Below, piece by piece: positions 56,589-64,000 of a stretch of DNA of 64,000 bases (positions within the stretch are counted from its first letter, which is position 1; the number at the start of each line of letters is the position of its first letter). Where the stretch lies: contig CAMCTY010000006.1 in assembly GCA_945878725.1 (NCBI GenBank), positions 40,780 through 104,779 on the forward strand, given 5' to 3'. A model generated the notes under the pieces. That model searched no databases, was not told the origin of the DNA, and saw nothing but the letters and a program-made list of their open reading frames with translations. Position numbers and translations under genes: made by a program. This stretch comes from Bifidobacterium breve (GTDB lineage Bacteria > Actinomycetota > Acidimicrobiia > Acidimicrobiales > Acidimicrobilacustridaceae).

Positions 56589-57572
56589 ATGACAGCAACC
56601 GATTCCGCAAAAACTGCCGATGAGTTTGTCGGCAATACCGATGAAGCCAAAGTCATCGGGGCTAAGCGCCGGACCATGGGCAAGTTCAAGACACCCCTGG
56701 GACCTACCACCTATCTCGCCCCCGAACGTGAGCGACTGGCCGGGCTCGTGTGGCGCAACTTCGACGCCACCCAATTGGGTTCGACACTTGGTGCCGAACT
56801 CTCAGGCATCGATCTCACCTCGGACCTTTCAGATGACACCATCGCCGAGATAGCTCATGCGCTTGCTGACTACAAGGTCATCTTCTTTCGGAACCAACCA
56901 CTGACCACCGATCAGCACGTTGCGCTCGCCTCGCGTTTCGGAGAACTTGAAACCCATCCGTTCATTCCCCCGAATGCCGATCAGCCGGAACTTGTCCGCT
57001 TCGAGAAATCGGCTGACGTCGCCGGCTACGAGAATTTGTGGCATCACGATGTCACCTGGCGCGAATTTCCGTCGATGGGAGCGATCCTGCGCGCCATCGA
57101 TGTCCCATCCTTTGGCGGGGACACGCTCTTCAGTGACATGTCGGCTGCCTACAACGGTCTCGACGATGAGACAAAAGAGCGACTCGTTGGCATGACTGCA
57201 ATCCACGACTTCATGGGCAGCTTCGGCAATCAGTTCCCGACGGAACGACAACAGGAGATGCGAGATCGCTTCCCGCTCATCGAGCATCCCGTCGTCATCA
57301 CCCATCAGGTCACCGGTCAGAAGTTGCTCTATGTCAACCGCTACTTCACCAACGAAATCGTCGGACTCGAGGAGAACGAGAGCGATGCTCTACTCGAGCA
57401 CCTGTATCGACAAGCCGAAACTGTCGAACATCAGATCCGCTTCCGTTGGGAGAACGACTCGGTCGCCTTCTGGGATAACCGTGCCGTGCAGCACTACGCG
57501 TCAAGTGATTACTGGCCCCAACGCCGGGTGATGGAACGGGCCAGCATCAAAGGTCCCCGCCCCGTCGCCTGA
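56589..57572 (+). CDS. TauD/TfdA-family Fe(II)/2-oxoglutarate dioxygenase
   Basis: 327 aa. Seen: GAELSGIDLTSDLSDDTIAEIAHALADYKVIFFRNQPL (family start), H-x-D iron ligands in LWHHDVTW, GGDTLFSDMSAAYNGL, second-half LLYVNRYFTNEIVGL, distal His in NRAVQHYASSDYWPQRRVMERASI with the Arg that binds 2-oxoglutarate. It resembles taurine dioxygenase, but the substrate could be any sulfonate, aryloxyalkanoate or sulfate ester. ATG 56589 has GGGGGGAAA about 4 bases upstream. About 45 residues precede the domain. Monocistronic; no sulfonate transporter is nearby. Confidence 0.88.
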   Translation: MTATDSAKTADEFVGNTDEAKVIGAKRRTMGKFKTPLGPTTYLAPERERLAGLVWRNFDATQLGSTLGAELSGIDLTSDLSDDTIAEIAHALADYKVIFFRNQPLTTDQHVALASRFGELETHPFIPPNADQPELVRFEKSADVAGYENLWHHDVTWREFPSMGAILRAIDVPSFGGDTLFSDMSAAYNGLDDETKERLVGMTAIHDFMGSFGNQFPTERQQEMRDRFPLIEHPVVITHQVTGQKLLYVNRYFTNEIVGLEENESDALLEHLYRQAETVEHQIRFRWENDSVAFWDNRAVQHYASSDYWPQRRVMERASIKGPRPVA

Positions 57573-57623
57573 ACGACCTACACGTCGACAAATTCAGCAG
57601 ATTCAGATTTAGCCAGCCACTGC

Positions 57624-59177
57624 TCACAGCACGTGGGCGGCGGCTTCAGGGAGTGACACCGGTTCGGGAACATTCCGCATTTGTTCGCGGATCTTTCGTG
57701 CCGGCAGGAATGCAACCGCTACGAGTCCAATGACCATGAACGGAACCGCATAACGGAACGCATGGCTCAGGCTGTAGGCAAATGCTTCCTGCACCTGTAT
57801 GCGCACGTCGTCGGCAAGCGCGGCGACCTTCGCCGGATCGCCCTTGAGCTCGCTCAGCGGCATGCCGGGCAAACGCTCCTCGACCTGATCAAGCCAGGTG
57901 GAGGTGAACACCGATCCGACAATGGCCACGCCCAGTGATGATCCGAGCACACGAGCGAGCATCACTGTCGACGTAGCGACGCCCATGTCGGTCACCCTCG
58001 AGAATCGCTGCATGACGAACAACAACGTCTGCATCACGAAGCCGACACCGATGCCCCCGATCATGCCGAACACCACGACCTGCCAGACCGGCGTGGAATA
58101 TCCGATAAATCCCAGAAGTCCGTAGCCAATCGTCAGCATCGTCATGCCAATGACCGGAAGGATCTTGTGGCCACCGAACCGGTCAGTGATTTGCCCTGCG
58201 AAGAGTGTGGACAGCGCCGTCGTGAGCGCGAACGGAGCGAGCAACAAGCCTGAATTTTGCGCACGGATGCCGGCGACAGCCTGAAAGAAGATCGGCGGGT
58301 ATACGACGCCACAGGTGAAACCGATCCCGGCAAGAAGGTTGGCGAGCGTCGCAATAGCGCTCACACGGTTGGCGAGAATCCGCATTGGCAGAATCGGCTC
58401 GGGTGCCCTCAGTTCCCAGAGGACGAAGGCCACCCCAGCAGCGACCGCAAGTACAAGAAGCGCGATCGTACGCGGCGATCCCCACGACGAATCGCCCCCA
58501 GTGCGACTAAGCGCCAGCAGGAGCGCTGATGCACTCGTGGCGAGCAGTGATGCACCGATCACGTCAATGCGATGGCGAACGAACGCGGCCTGTGTGGGTT
58601 GGTAGATCAGCGCAACGAGGCAGATGAGTCCACTGGGCACGTTTACGAAAAACGCCCATCGCCAGGAGAAGTGATCGACAAAGAATCCGCCGGCGAACGG
58701 ACCGATGACACTCGTGACGCCGAACACGAGTCCCGTATAACCGAGATACCGACCGAGACGGTCTCTCGGAATGAGATCAGCTACGAGCGCCATGGCAAGT
58801 CCTGTGATTCCACCGGCGCCTACGCCCTGTAACCCTCGGCTCAGCACGAGCATGAACATTGATGTCGAGAGACCACAGAACAACGAACCGAGAAGGAAGA
58901 TGCCGATGGCAATGGCAAAGATCTTCTTGCGACCGTAGATGTCCCCCAATTTGCCAAAGACGGCCATTGAGGCGACCTGCGCAAGCAAGTAGCTCGACGT
59001 GAGCCACGGCAGCAGCGAAACGGTTCCGAGTTCACCGATGATGGTCGGCGCCGCCGTCGCAACGATCGAGGAATCAAGACCAGAAAGCGTCGCCCCAAGC
59101 AGGATCCCAAAAAAGACCAGCTTGATCCGACGGTTCGAAAGCGGAACCGGAGTAGCGGTTTCGGTGGCGTCGCTCAC
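57624..59177 (-). CDS. MFS drug exporter, DHA2 family (EmrB/QacA type, 14 helices)
   Basis: 517 aa. Seen: GLDSSIVATAAPTIIGELG in helix 1 (motif D1-like), KLGDIYGRKKIF (motif A), LSRGLQGVGAGGITGLAMALVADLIPRDRLGRYLG (motif B/antiporter), GVTSVIGPFAGGFFVDHFSWRWAFFVNVP (motif C, GP..GG). About 14 helices. Such proteins export drugs or metabolites with proton exchange. Its ATG overlaps the crotonase stop (4 bases), so it is the last gene of the MFS-LLM-crotonase-MFS unit. Confidence 0.93.
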   Translation of the reverse strand: MSDATETATPVPLSNRRIKLVFFGILLGATLSGLDSSIVATAAPTIIGELGTVSLLPWLTSSYLLAQVASMAVFGKLGDIYGRKKIFAIAIGIFLLGSLFCGLSTSMFMLVLSRGLQGVGAGGITGLAMALVADLIPRDRLGRYLGYTGLVFGVTSVIGPFAGGFFVDHFSWRWAFFVNVPSGLICLVALIYQPTQAAFVRHRIDVIGASLLATSASALLLALSRTGGDSSWGSPRTIALLVLAVAAGVAFVLWELRAPEPILPMRILANRVSAIATLANLLAGIGFTCGVVYPPIFFQAVAGIRAQNSGLLLAPFALTTALSTLFAGQITDRFGGHKILPVIGMTMLTIGYGLLGFIGYSTPVWQVVVFGMIGGIGVGFVMQTLLFVMQRFSRVTDMGVATSTVMLARVLGSSLGVAIVGSVFTSTWLDQVEERLPGMPLSELKGDPAKVAALADDVRIQVQEAFAYSLSHAFRYAVPFMVIGLVAVAFLPARKIREQMRNVPEPVSLPEAAAHVL

Positions 59178-60022
59178 GCGGTCGGCGCATCGCCTGACGA
59201 GCCAGCGGCGCGCTTCGCTCGACGCTCCGCGTCGGCGGCGTTATGACGCTTCATCGTGGCGAGAGGATCCTTTTTGAATTCTTCGACCGACTTCTGATGA
59301 CCGGCGAGTGCCTGAAACTCCGAGCCCGCTCGAATCGCGGATCGAACACCCATGATCTCGGCCTGACGATGCACGAGGCGCTTGTTGATCTGAGCGAGAT
59401 CTGATTCAACACCAGCAATGCGCTCAGCGATCTCGAGCACGTTGGCATCAAGATCCGCAGCCGGGAAGGTCTTGTTCGCCCATCCGATGGCAACCGCTTC
59501 GGCGCCAGTGAGATCGTCGCCCGTGAGCATGATCTCCATCGACCGTCGCATCCCGAGAAGAGGCATGTGGTACTGCCAGTCCGGCGGCGACGCGATGCGA
59601 ACAATCGGATAGCCGATGCGCACATCGTCAGCCACGTAGACGAGATCGCAAGCCTGCGCGAGTTCGGTGGCTCCCGCGATCGCATAGCCGTGCACCTGAG
59701 CGATAACCGGCTTGGCGAGATCCCAAAAAGCGAACCAGTTCTGTGTGACCTGACGCGACCACGATCCGTCGCCGGGCGCAGTGTGGAACGGCGGTTCCGC
59801 CATCAAATCGCCAGTGAGGTCGTAACCGGCGGAGAAACAATCCCCTGCGCCACGAATAATCGTGACCCTGACGGCGGGATCGAAGTCGTTCGCTTCGAGT
59901 GCTGACAACAGTTCGGCCCGCAGCGGGGTCGAGATCGCATTGCGCTTCTCGGGTCGGTTGATCGTGATTCGCGAAACACCCAGAGCCGGAGTGTCGATCA
60001 GGATCAGTTCGTAGGCGCTCAT
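59174..60022 (-). CDS. Enoyl-CoA hydratase/isomerase (crotonase) family protein
   Basis: 282 aa. Seen: ITINRPEKRNAIS, FSAGYDLTG (first oxyanion-hole strand), VHGYAIAGATELAQACDLVYV (second oxyanion-hole and one acidic residue), and AEAVAIGWANKTFP. The usual second catalytic Glu region (GxxE.GL) is replaced by IGYPIVRIASPPDW, so simple enoyl-CoA hydration is uncertain; other crotonase reactions are possible. The C-terminus is a charged Ala/Arg-rich tail. Both ends overlap neighbours by four bases (LLM upstream, MFS downstream). Confidence 0.85.
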   Translation of the reverse strand: MSAYELILIDTPALGVSRITINRPEKRNAISTPLRAELLSALEANDFDPAVRVTIIRGAGDCFSAGYDLTGDLMAEPPFHTAPGDGSWSRQVTQNWFAFWDLAKPVIAQVHGYAIAGATELAQACDLVYVADDVRIGYPIVRIASPPDWQYHMPLLGMRRSMEIMLTGDDLTGAEAVAIGWANKTFPAADLDANVLEIAERIAGVESDLAQINKRLVHRQAEIMGVRSAIRAGSEFQALAGHQKSVEEFKKDPLATMKRHNAADAERRAKRAAGSSGDAPTA

Positions 60023-61071
60023 CGGTTCGACTCGACGGTGTCGCGGGTTCCGGCGAGATCAGCCAAGAGTTCGATCCCAACGTTGTCTTCGGCGCGGACG
60101 ATGAGGCCGGTGAATCCCATCCGAGTCCAGGCCTCCCAGCGATCACGAATACGGTCGATTGAACCGATGAGAGCTCCGTCGTCGTGATACTCGTCGGGCA
60201 CGGCTGCGATTGCTTCGTCGCGCTTTCCGGCCAACCACAACTCATGAATACGCTCGGCCGCCTCGGGGAAACCACGACGAGCCATCGCTTCACGGTGATA
60301 GTTGTGCGTCTCCGATCCCATGCCTCCGACGTACATCGCCGTGAGCGGCTTCATCTTGTCGAGAGCGCCCTGCACATCGTCAGTGATCATGACGTTCAGC
60401 CCGCCGAAGTTCTCGAATGAATCGGGGTGCTCGCCGCGCTTGGCGAATCCCTTATCGAGCGACGGCCCATAGACGGCCGGGCCATCTGCGCCCCAGCCCA
60501 TTGGCAGGATGCCATCGGCGACTTCAGCGCTGAGCGCCGTGTTCTGAGGTCCACCGGCCGCTAACCAAATTTCAATCTCGCCGGCAGGATGAAGAATCGA
60601 GCGAAGCGGCTTGCCCTGACCCAGCGCACCCGGACCGTTGTACGGAAGCGGAAATTCGGGGCCTTCGTTGGTGAGCGGTTCACGGGCAAACACCTTGCGC
60701 ATGATCGCCACGTATTCGCGAAGTCGTCGGTTCGGATTGCCCCATGGTTGGCCATACCAACCTTCAACGATCTGCGGTCCGGACACTCCGAGGCCGATGA
60801 TCACACGATTACCACCGGCAAGAGCGTCGATGGTGAGCGCATGCATCGCGGTGGCGGCGGGAGTGCGCGCCGCGATCTGGACGACACCGGTTGCGAGCTT
60901 GATACGCGTCGTGAGCGCGGCGAGGTACGCAAGCGGCGACAGGGCATCGGATCCGTACGCTTCGGCGGTCCATACCGAGTGAAAGCCGAGGTCTTCCGCA
61001 AGGCGAACCTGATCGACCGGCACTTCCATCGTGGCACCGCGGTAGAGGTCCAGCCCCAAGGCAAGTTTCAT
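60019..61071 (-). CDS. LLM-class (luciferase-like) F420-dependent oxidoreductase
   Basis: 350 aa TIM-barrel. Seen: KLALGLDLYRGATMEVPVDQVRLAEDLGFHSVWTAEAYGSDALSPLAYLAALTTRIKLATGVVQIAARTPAATAMHALTIDALA in condensed form at residues 2-86, GGNRVIIGLGVSGPQIVEGWYGQPW, then the F420-type middle. These are actinobacterial F420-dependent LLM enzymes rather than FMN luciferases. It starts 3 bp after the upstream MFS stop and overlaps the crotonase by 4 bases. Substrate not predictable; its export neighbours suggest a xenobiotic or secondary metabolite. Confidence 0.86.
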   Translation of the reverse strand: MKLALGLDLYRGATMEVPVDQVRLAEDLGFHSVWTAEAYGSDALSPLAYLAALTTRIKLATGVVQIAARTPAATAMHALTIDALAGGNRVIIGLGVSGPQIVEGWYGQPWGNPNRRLREYVAIMRKVFAREPLTNEGPEFPLPYNGPGALGQGKPLRSILHPAGEIEIWLAAGGPQNTALSAEVADGILPMGWGADGPAVYGPSLDKGFAKRGEHPDSFENFGGLNVMITDDVQGALDKMKPLTAMYVGGMGSETHNYHREAMARRGFPEAAERIHELWLAGKRDEAIAAVPDEYHDDGALIGSIDRIRDRWEAWTRMGFTGLIVRAEDNVGIELLADLAGTRDTVESNR

Positions 61072-61074
61072 GAA

Positions 61075-62508
61075 TTAGGACGATAGTTCGCGACGGCCCG
61101 GGACTCGACGGGAAAGCCACACCGTCGCAAAGCCGACTGCCCCGGCCATAGAGAAGGTGGCGATCAATCCGGCCGTGTTGGATCCGGTGATCGACACTCC
61201 CCCAGCTACGAGCACCCCGGCGATGCCCGTTCCGAGCGCAACACCCAACATGTCCGAGAGTTGCAGCGAGGCGCTGATCTTGCCCTCTTGTCCTTCGGGG
61301 GCATTTTCAAGAGTCACGAGCGACAACGGCGCGTACGCAAGACCGATTCCGAATCCACCAATCGCCCAGACCACGATCCCGAACAACGCGGGCACGGCCG
61401 GACTCAAAATCAGGATCATGCCGAGACACGCAACGGCGATCGCCGCCATTCCGATCCGCACGAGCCTGCGCGCCCCGACCTGCCCGATCATGCGGGCCTG
61501 GATCCACGACGCCGCTGTCCATGTAAACGACGCCGAGGTCAGCGCGAGCCCTCCGATTGCGGGGGAAAGGCCTCGAACCGTCGTGAGAACGAACGGGACG
61601 TACGCATCCGCGGCGAAGAACGCAAAGTTCAGTAGGCCGCGCACGGCAACCGTTGCCGGCAGTCCCGGTCGGGCCCGAAGCGTTCCCGCCGGTGTGAGCG
61701 ACCGATAGGCCGGAACCGCGATGGCTGAGCCGATGAGTACGAGTGGTACCGCCAGGAACCACGAATGCTGACCGAATCCGGCGAGGAGAAGCCCGGCACC
61801 GAGAGCTACGAGAACGGCCTTGACGAGATTCGTTTCCCCTGAGGGCGTCTCGGCGGCCGGAACCTTGCGCACACCGGCAAGGGCAATCAGTCCGATGACG
61901 CCGCACAGTGGAAGCAACCCAAGGAACACCCAGCGCCATCCAACCGATTCGCCAATCACGCCAGAGAGAGTCGGACCGAACACCGAGGGGATCACCCACG
62001 CGCTCGAGATCAGGGCGAACATCTTTGGTCGCTGGTCTGGGCGATAGCTGCGCCCAATGCAGACATACGAAACCGCCGGCATGGCCCCGGCTCCCAGCCC
62101 CTGCAGCGCCCGACCGAGAACGAGGATGAGCATCGACCCAGCGAGTCCACCGACCACGAGACCGACGGAGAACACCACAAGACCGATCGCGAACGGAATT
62201 GCGGGCTTCATCCGATCGGCAGCAGATCCGGCCACTACAACGCCTACGAGGTTGCCGAGGAAGAACGCGCTGAACACCCAACCGTAGAGCGAGAGGTCGT
62301 TGAGATCGTTCTCGACCAGTGGCATCACCGTGGCCACCGCAAGTGCCTCGAACGCCACGAGGGTGACGATCATCACGAGACCGCTCGTCAGCAATCGAGT
62401 GCCCGGGGCGAATACCCCAGGCTGAGAAACGGTCACATCAGCGCCAACATCGTCGCGATCAACATCGTTGGGGGGAACGCTGGCGCGCTCGTTGGATGTT
62501 TCGCTCAC
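61075..62508 (-). CDS. MFS transporter starting 1 nt behind tRNA-Arg
   Basis: 477 aa with about 12-14 helices. Seen: FEALAVATVMPLVENDLN in helix 1, GSAADRMKPAIPF (motif A variant), LGRALQGLGAGAMPAVSYVCIGRSYRPDQRPKMFAL, and PSVFGPTLSGVIGESVGWRWVFLGLLPLCG (motif C). It belongs to the drug-type exporters. GTG 62508 lies 1 nt after the 3' base of tRNA-Arg; the open frame running on through the tRNA genes to 62802 is not coding. No ribosome site fits, so tRNA 3'-end cutting would give a nearly leaderless mRNA. LLM begins 3 bp after its stop. Confidence 0.85.
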   Translation of the reverse strand: MSETSNERASVPPNDVDRDDVGADVTVSQPGVFAPGTRLLTSGLVMIVTLVAFEALAVATVMPLVENDLNDLSLYGWVFSAFFLGNLVGVVVAGSAADRMKPAIPFAIGLVVFSVGLVVGGLAGSMLILVLGRALQGLGAGAMPAVSYVCIGRSYRPDQRPKMFALISSAWVIPSVFGPTLSGVIGESVGWRWVFLGLLPLCGVIGLIALAGVRKVPAAETPSGETNLVKAVLVALGAGLLLAGFGQHSWFLAVPLVLIGSAIAVPAYRSLTPAGTLRARPGLPATVAVRGLLNFAFFAADAYVPFVLTTVRGLSPAIGGLALTSASFTWTAASWIQARMIGQVGARRLVRIGMAAIAVACLGMILILSPAVPALFGIVVWAIGGFGIGLAYAPLSLVTLENAPEGQEGKISASLQLSDMLGVALGTGIAGVLVAGGVSITGSNTAGLIATFSMAGAVGFATVWLSRRVPGRRELSS

Positions 62509-62509
62509 G

Positions 62510-62583
62510 CGCCCTCGCCAGGAGTCGAACCCGGAACCTGCCGGGTAGAAACCGGCTGCTCTATCCAATTGAGCTACGAAGGC
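62510..62583 (-). tRNA. tRNA-Arg (anticodon TCT)
   Basis: 74 nt, CCA not encoded. Acceptor GCCTTCG/CGAGGGC, D arm GCTC/GAGC, anticodon stem GCCGG/CCGGC with loop TTTCTAC (TCT), T arm CCGGG/CCTGG with loop TTCGACT. Discriminator G, then one base, then the MFS start codon. Confidence 0.96.
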
Positions 62584-62595
62584 AAACCAAAGACA

Positions 62596-62622
62596 ACAGT
62601 AGGCGTCGAAACCAGCGACCAA
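62596..62622 (-). promoter_or_regulatory. Promoter of the tRNA-Arg / MFS unit
   Basis: On the minus strand TTGGTC (62617-62622) and TACTGT (62596-62601), 15 bp apart; the tRNA begins 12 bp after the -10 box. Confidence 0.5.
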
Positions 62623-62665
62623 GCACGTTGACGATCGGGATGTCGGGGACACCTCAGGTCTGTCG

Positions 62666-62671
62666 TATGCT
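62666..62671 (+). promoter_or_regulatory. -10 box for tRNA-His
   Basis: TATGCT, 13 bp before the tRNA. No good -35 box. Confidence 0.45.
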
Positions 62672-62684
62672 TCGTGCTGCACAT

Positions 62685-62763
62685 GGTGGCCGTAGCTCAG
62701 CCAGGTTAGAGCGCCAGGTTGTGGCCCTGGAGGTCGGGGGTTCAAGTCCCCTCGGCCACCCCA
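62685..62763 (+). tRNA. tRNA-His (anticodon GTG)
   Basis: 79 nt including G(-1) and encoded CCA. The 8-bp acceptor GGTGGCCG/CGGCCACC has the extra G-C pair needed by HisRS; anticodon stem CCAGG/CCTGG with loop TTGTGGC (GTG); T arm GGGGG/TCCCC-type with loop TTCAAGT. Confidence 0.97.
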
Positions 62764-62767
62764 CGAA

Positions 62768-62807
62768 CGACGGTGGTAGCTCGTCTCTTGATGAGCAACC
62801 ACCGTCG
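62768..62807 (+). terminator. Hairpin behind tRNA-His
   Basis: CGACGGTGGTAGCTC (62768-62782) pairs with GAGCAACCACCGTCG (62793-62807): 15 positions with one mismatch, 10-nt loop, no T tract. Probably a terminator or processing stem between the two tRNAs. Confidence 0.65.
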
Positions 62808-62828
62808 GTCACACACTCGATGCGGTGG

Positions 62829-62834
62829 TAGGTT
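62829..62834 (+). promoter_or_regulatory. -10 box for tRNA-Lys
   Basis: TAGGTT, 13 bp before the tRNA; suggests its own promoter behind the tRNA-His hairpin. Confidence 0.4.
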
Positions 62835-62847
62835 GGCAGCGCTTCAC

Positions 62848-62923
62848 GCGCCTCTAGCTCAATTGGCAGAGCGTCGGACTCTTAATCCGCAGGTTCTGGG
62901 TTCAAGTCCCAGGGGGCGTACCA
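62848..62923 (+). tRNA. tRNA-Lys (anticodon CTT)
   Basis: 76 nt including CCA. D arm GCTC/GAGC, anticodon stem CGGA/TCCG with loop CTCTTAA (CTT), T arm CTGGG/CCCAG with loop TTCAAGT. Acceptor GCGCCTC/GGGGCGT pairs with wobbles, including G1-T72. Confidence 0.94.
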
Positions 62924-62960
62924 CAAGCACATGTTTCGGAACCGATGTTTCGGGAACGGA

Positions 62961-62988
62961 AAAGGCCCGGGCGAAAGCCCGGGCCTTT
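62961..62988. terminator. Bidirectional terminator between tRNA-Lys and HU gene
   Basis: Perfect 12-bp stem AAAGGCCCGGGC (62961-62972) / complement (62977-62988) with GAAA loop. The plus strand continues TTTCTCGTTCT; the minus strand reads TTT behind the stem too. It lies 38 bp past tRNA-Lys and 48 bp past the HU stop. Confidence 0.85.
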
Positions 62989-63035
62989 CTCGTTCTCGAG
63001 TCGGAACCGATGTCCGATTCGATTGACAAGCTCGC

Positions 63036-63473
63036 TCAGCGGCGAGCCGTTGCCTTCTTCTTGGCCGGAGCCTTGCGGGCCGGTGCCTTCTTTGCGGCGG
63101 TCTTCTTGGCCGGTGCCTTCTTCGCAACTGCCTTCTTGGCCGGTGCCTTCTTGGCGGCGGTCTTCTTCGCGGCTGGCTTCTTGGCCGGAGCCTTCTTGCC
63201 GGCAATGACGGCATCCTTGAATGCCTTCAGGGCGGTGATGCGGGCTGCCTTCTTGGCCGGAACCTTGACGGCTGCGCCGGTCATGGGGTTGCGGGCCATG
63301 CGGGCTCCACGCTGCACACGGACGAACTTGGCAAATCCGGTCAGAACAACGGGCTCACCGCTGGCGACCGTGTCGGTGATGGTCGTGATGAATTCATCAA
63401 CGAATTGCAGTGCCGTGCGCTTGTCGATCTCGAGCCGCTCAGCGAGCTCTGCGGCCAGCTCTCGTTTGTTCAT
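63036..63473 (-). CDS. hup: HU-type DNA-binding protein with Lys/Ala-rich histone-like tail
   Basis: 145 aa nucleoid protein. Residues 1-90: HU fold (MNKRELAAELAERLEIDKRTALQFVDEFITTITDTV, then LTGFAKFVRVQRGARMARNPMTGAAVKVPAKKAARI, where the beta-arm Pro motif RNP is intact). Residues 95-145: repeated KKAPAKK/KKTAAKK units as in eukaryotic histone H1 and mycobacterial HupB. ATG 63473 has a perfect AAGGAG site 7 bases upstream; the longer frame to 63548 is not used. Monocistronic, ending at a bidirectional terminator. Confidence 0.95.
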   Translation of the reverse strand: MNKRELAAELAERLEIDKRTALQFVDEFITTITDTVASGEPVVLTGFAKFVRVQRGARMARNPMTGAAVKVPAKKAARITALKAFKDAVIAGKKAPAKKPAAKKTAAKKAPAKKAVAKKAPAKKTAAKKAPARKAPAKKKATARR

Positions 63474-63598
63474 CGTTTTCTCCTTGGTGACCCGACAGCC
63501 GCCAGGTGGGCGACTTCTACTTGACCGGGGAGGCCAAGCGTCGCGCATCGCGACACGTCATGCGCGGCAATCGGACAGAAAAACACAGGTTTTTCTGA

Positions 63599-64000
63599 TT
63601 AGACGGTTGCGGTGACACCTTCGGCCGCATCGCGCAGTTCGCTTCGCACCGCGTCTGCACCCGACAAACGCGTCGTGATGTGACCCTCGGCATCGGCCCG
63701 AAAAACGGTCGGAGCACGGCGTACGCGATATTTCGACGCCAGATCAAGGTGCTCAGAGACATCAAGAACCACGACAGAATCGTCGGGACGCTGCCGATTC
63801 AGATCGGCCACAACGGTCGGGCACACTGCGCAATATTCCGTTGTAAAGACGATCCAAAGTGGCTTTCCGGTGACGAATTCGGCCGGAAGATCGGGAAGAT
63901 CGCCGCGCTGAGTGCTGCGCGCTCCGTGCGTGGCCCGCTCGTCACGGTCAACCGTCACGATGCGAACGCCGCCGCGCAGGCGGACAAACCACACGTACAT
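63599..64000 (-). CDS. Thioredoxin-like protein, possibly cut at the window edge
   Basis: 133 aa visible. A thioredoxin-type strand-helix WIVFTTEYCAVCPTVVADL with C-x2-C (CAVC), then VVVLDVSEHLDLASKYRVRRAPTVFRADAEG with the cis-Pro in APTVF. The active site CAVC is not the standard CGPC. The visible ATG is exactly at base 64000, and the frame may continue beyond the edge, so the true start and any membrane anchor (YVWFVRLRGG could be the end of one) are unknown. It lies about 125 bp upstream of hup on the same strand. Confidence 0.7.
   Translation of the reverse strand: MYVWFVRLRGGVRIVTVDRDERATHGARSTQRGDLPDLPAEFVTGKPLWIVFTTEYCAVCPTVVADLNRQRPDDSVVVLDVSEHLDLASKYRVRRAPTVFRADAEGHITTRLSGADAVRSELRDAAEGVTATV

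Noticed and set aside
62509..62802. N-terminal extension of the MFS gene through tRNA-Arg and tRNA-His
   Set aside because: It would translate two tRNA genes on the opposite or same strand; typical tRNA-derived peptide strings (for example FVAQLDRAAGFYPAGSG) show it is not coding.
62510..62923. Integrated element at the tRNA-Arg/His/Lys cluster
   Set aside because: No integrase, no duplicated tRNA 3' end and no phage or plasmid genes were seen.

Overview
The window looks like a chromosomal segment of a GC-rich actinobacterium. I infer the class Acidimicrobiia or a close relative with moderate confidence; no rRNA is present to settle it. Evidence: the gene order from 0 to 48 kb (hemW-rsmE-dnaJ-hrcA-lepA, rpsT, holA, comEC-comEA, rsfS-lytR-nadD, sirA-cysH, proA, proB-obgE-rpmA-rplU-rng, ndk-folC, clpX-clpP-tig) matches, as I remember it, the conserved actinobacterial backbone (for example M. 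tuberculosis from about Rv2372c to Rv2462c, and the Streptomyces mre-rne-obg block). Typical actinobacterial families occur: FolP2, class II DAHP synthase, PAC2, an F420-type LLM oxidoreductase, and HU with a Lys/Ala tail. Many genes start directly behind a TANNNT -10 box, as in leaderless mRNAs.

Region by region. 0-10.8 kb: translation and heat-shock genes (hemW edge, rsmE, dnaJ, hrcA, lepA, rpsT), then holA, a FolP2-type protein, the DNA-uptake genes comEC/comEA and a thioredoxin-TPR protein. 10.8-18 kb: kinase-like protein, PAC2 protein, leuS, tRNA-Ala, a 15-bp tandem repeat, and the nadD-lytR-rsfS operon. 18-23 kb: a sigma-70 factor, class II DAHP synthase, and the sulfur-assimilation pair sulfite reductase/APS reductase. 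23-32 kb: MoxR ATPase/VWA pair, proA, murJ, proB, obgE, dGTPase. 32-43 kb: rpmA, rplU, RNase E/G, a radical-SAM pair of unknown function, and the elongasome genes rodA-mrdA-mreD-mreC-mreB. 43-48.5 kb: ndk, folC, clpX, clpP, tig.

48.5-64 kb is less conserved and richer in unknowns: tRNA-Pro, a membrane protein with a His/Cys-rich outer domain, tRNA-Gly, a polytopic membrane protein coupled to a molybdopterin oxidoreductase, an MBL-fold/Rieske fusion, a PlsC-type acyltransferase, a TauD-type dioxygenase, an apparent transcription unit tRNA-Arg-MFS-LLM-crotonase-MFS, tRNA-His, tRNA-Lys, HU and a thioredoxin-like protein at the right edge.

Most interesting points: an MBL-Rieske fusion with the domain order opposite to CMP-Neu5Ac hydroxylase; a sulfite reductase whose two halves both keep complete siroheme/[4Fe-4S] cysteine sets; an MFS gene starting 1 nt after a tRNA; degenerate active sites in ComEC and the LytR protein; and widespread leaderless-type starts. 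I saw no insertion sequence, prophage, CRISPR array or rRNA.
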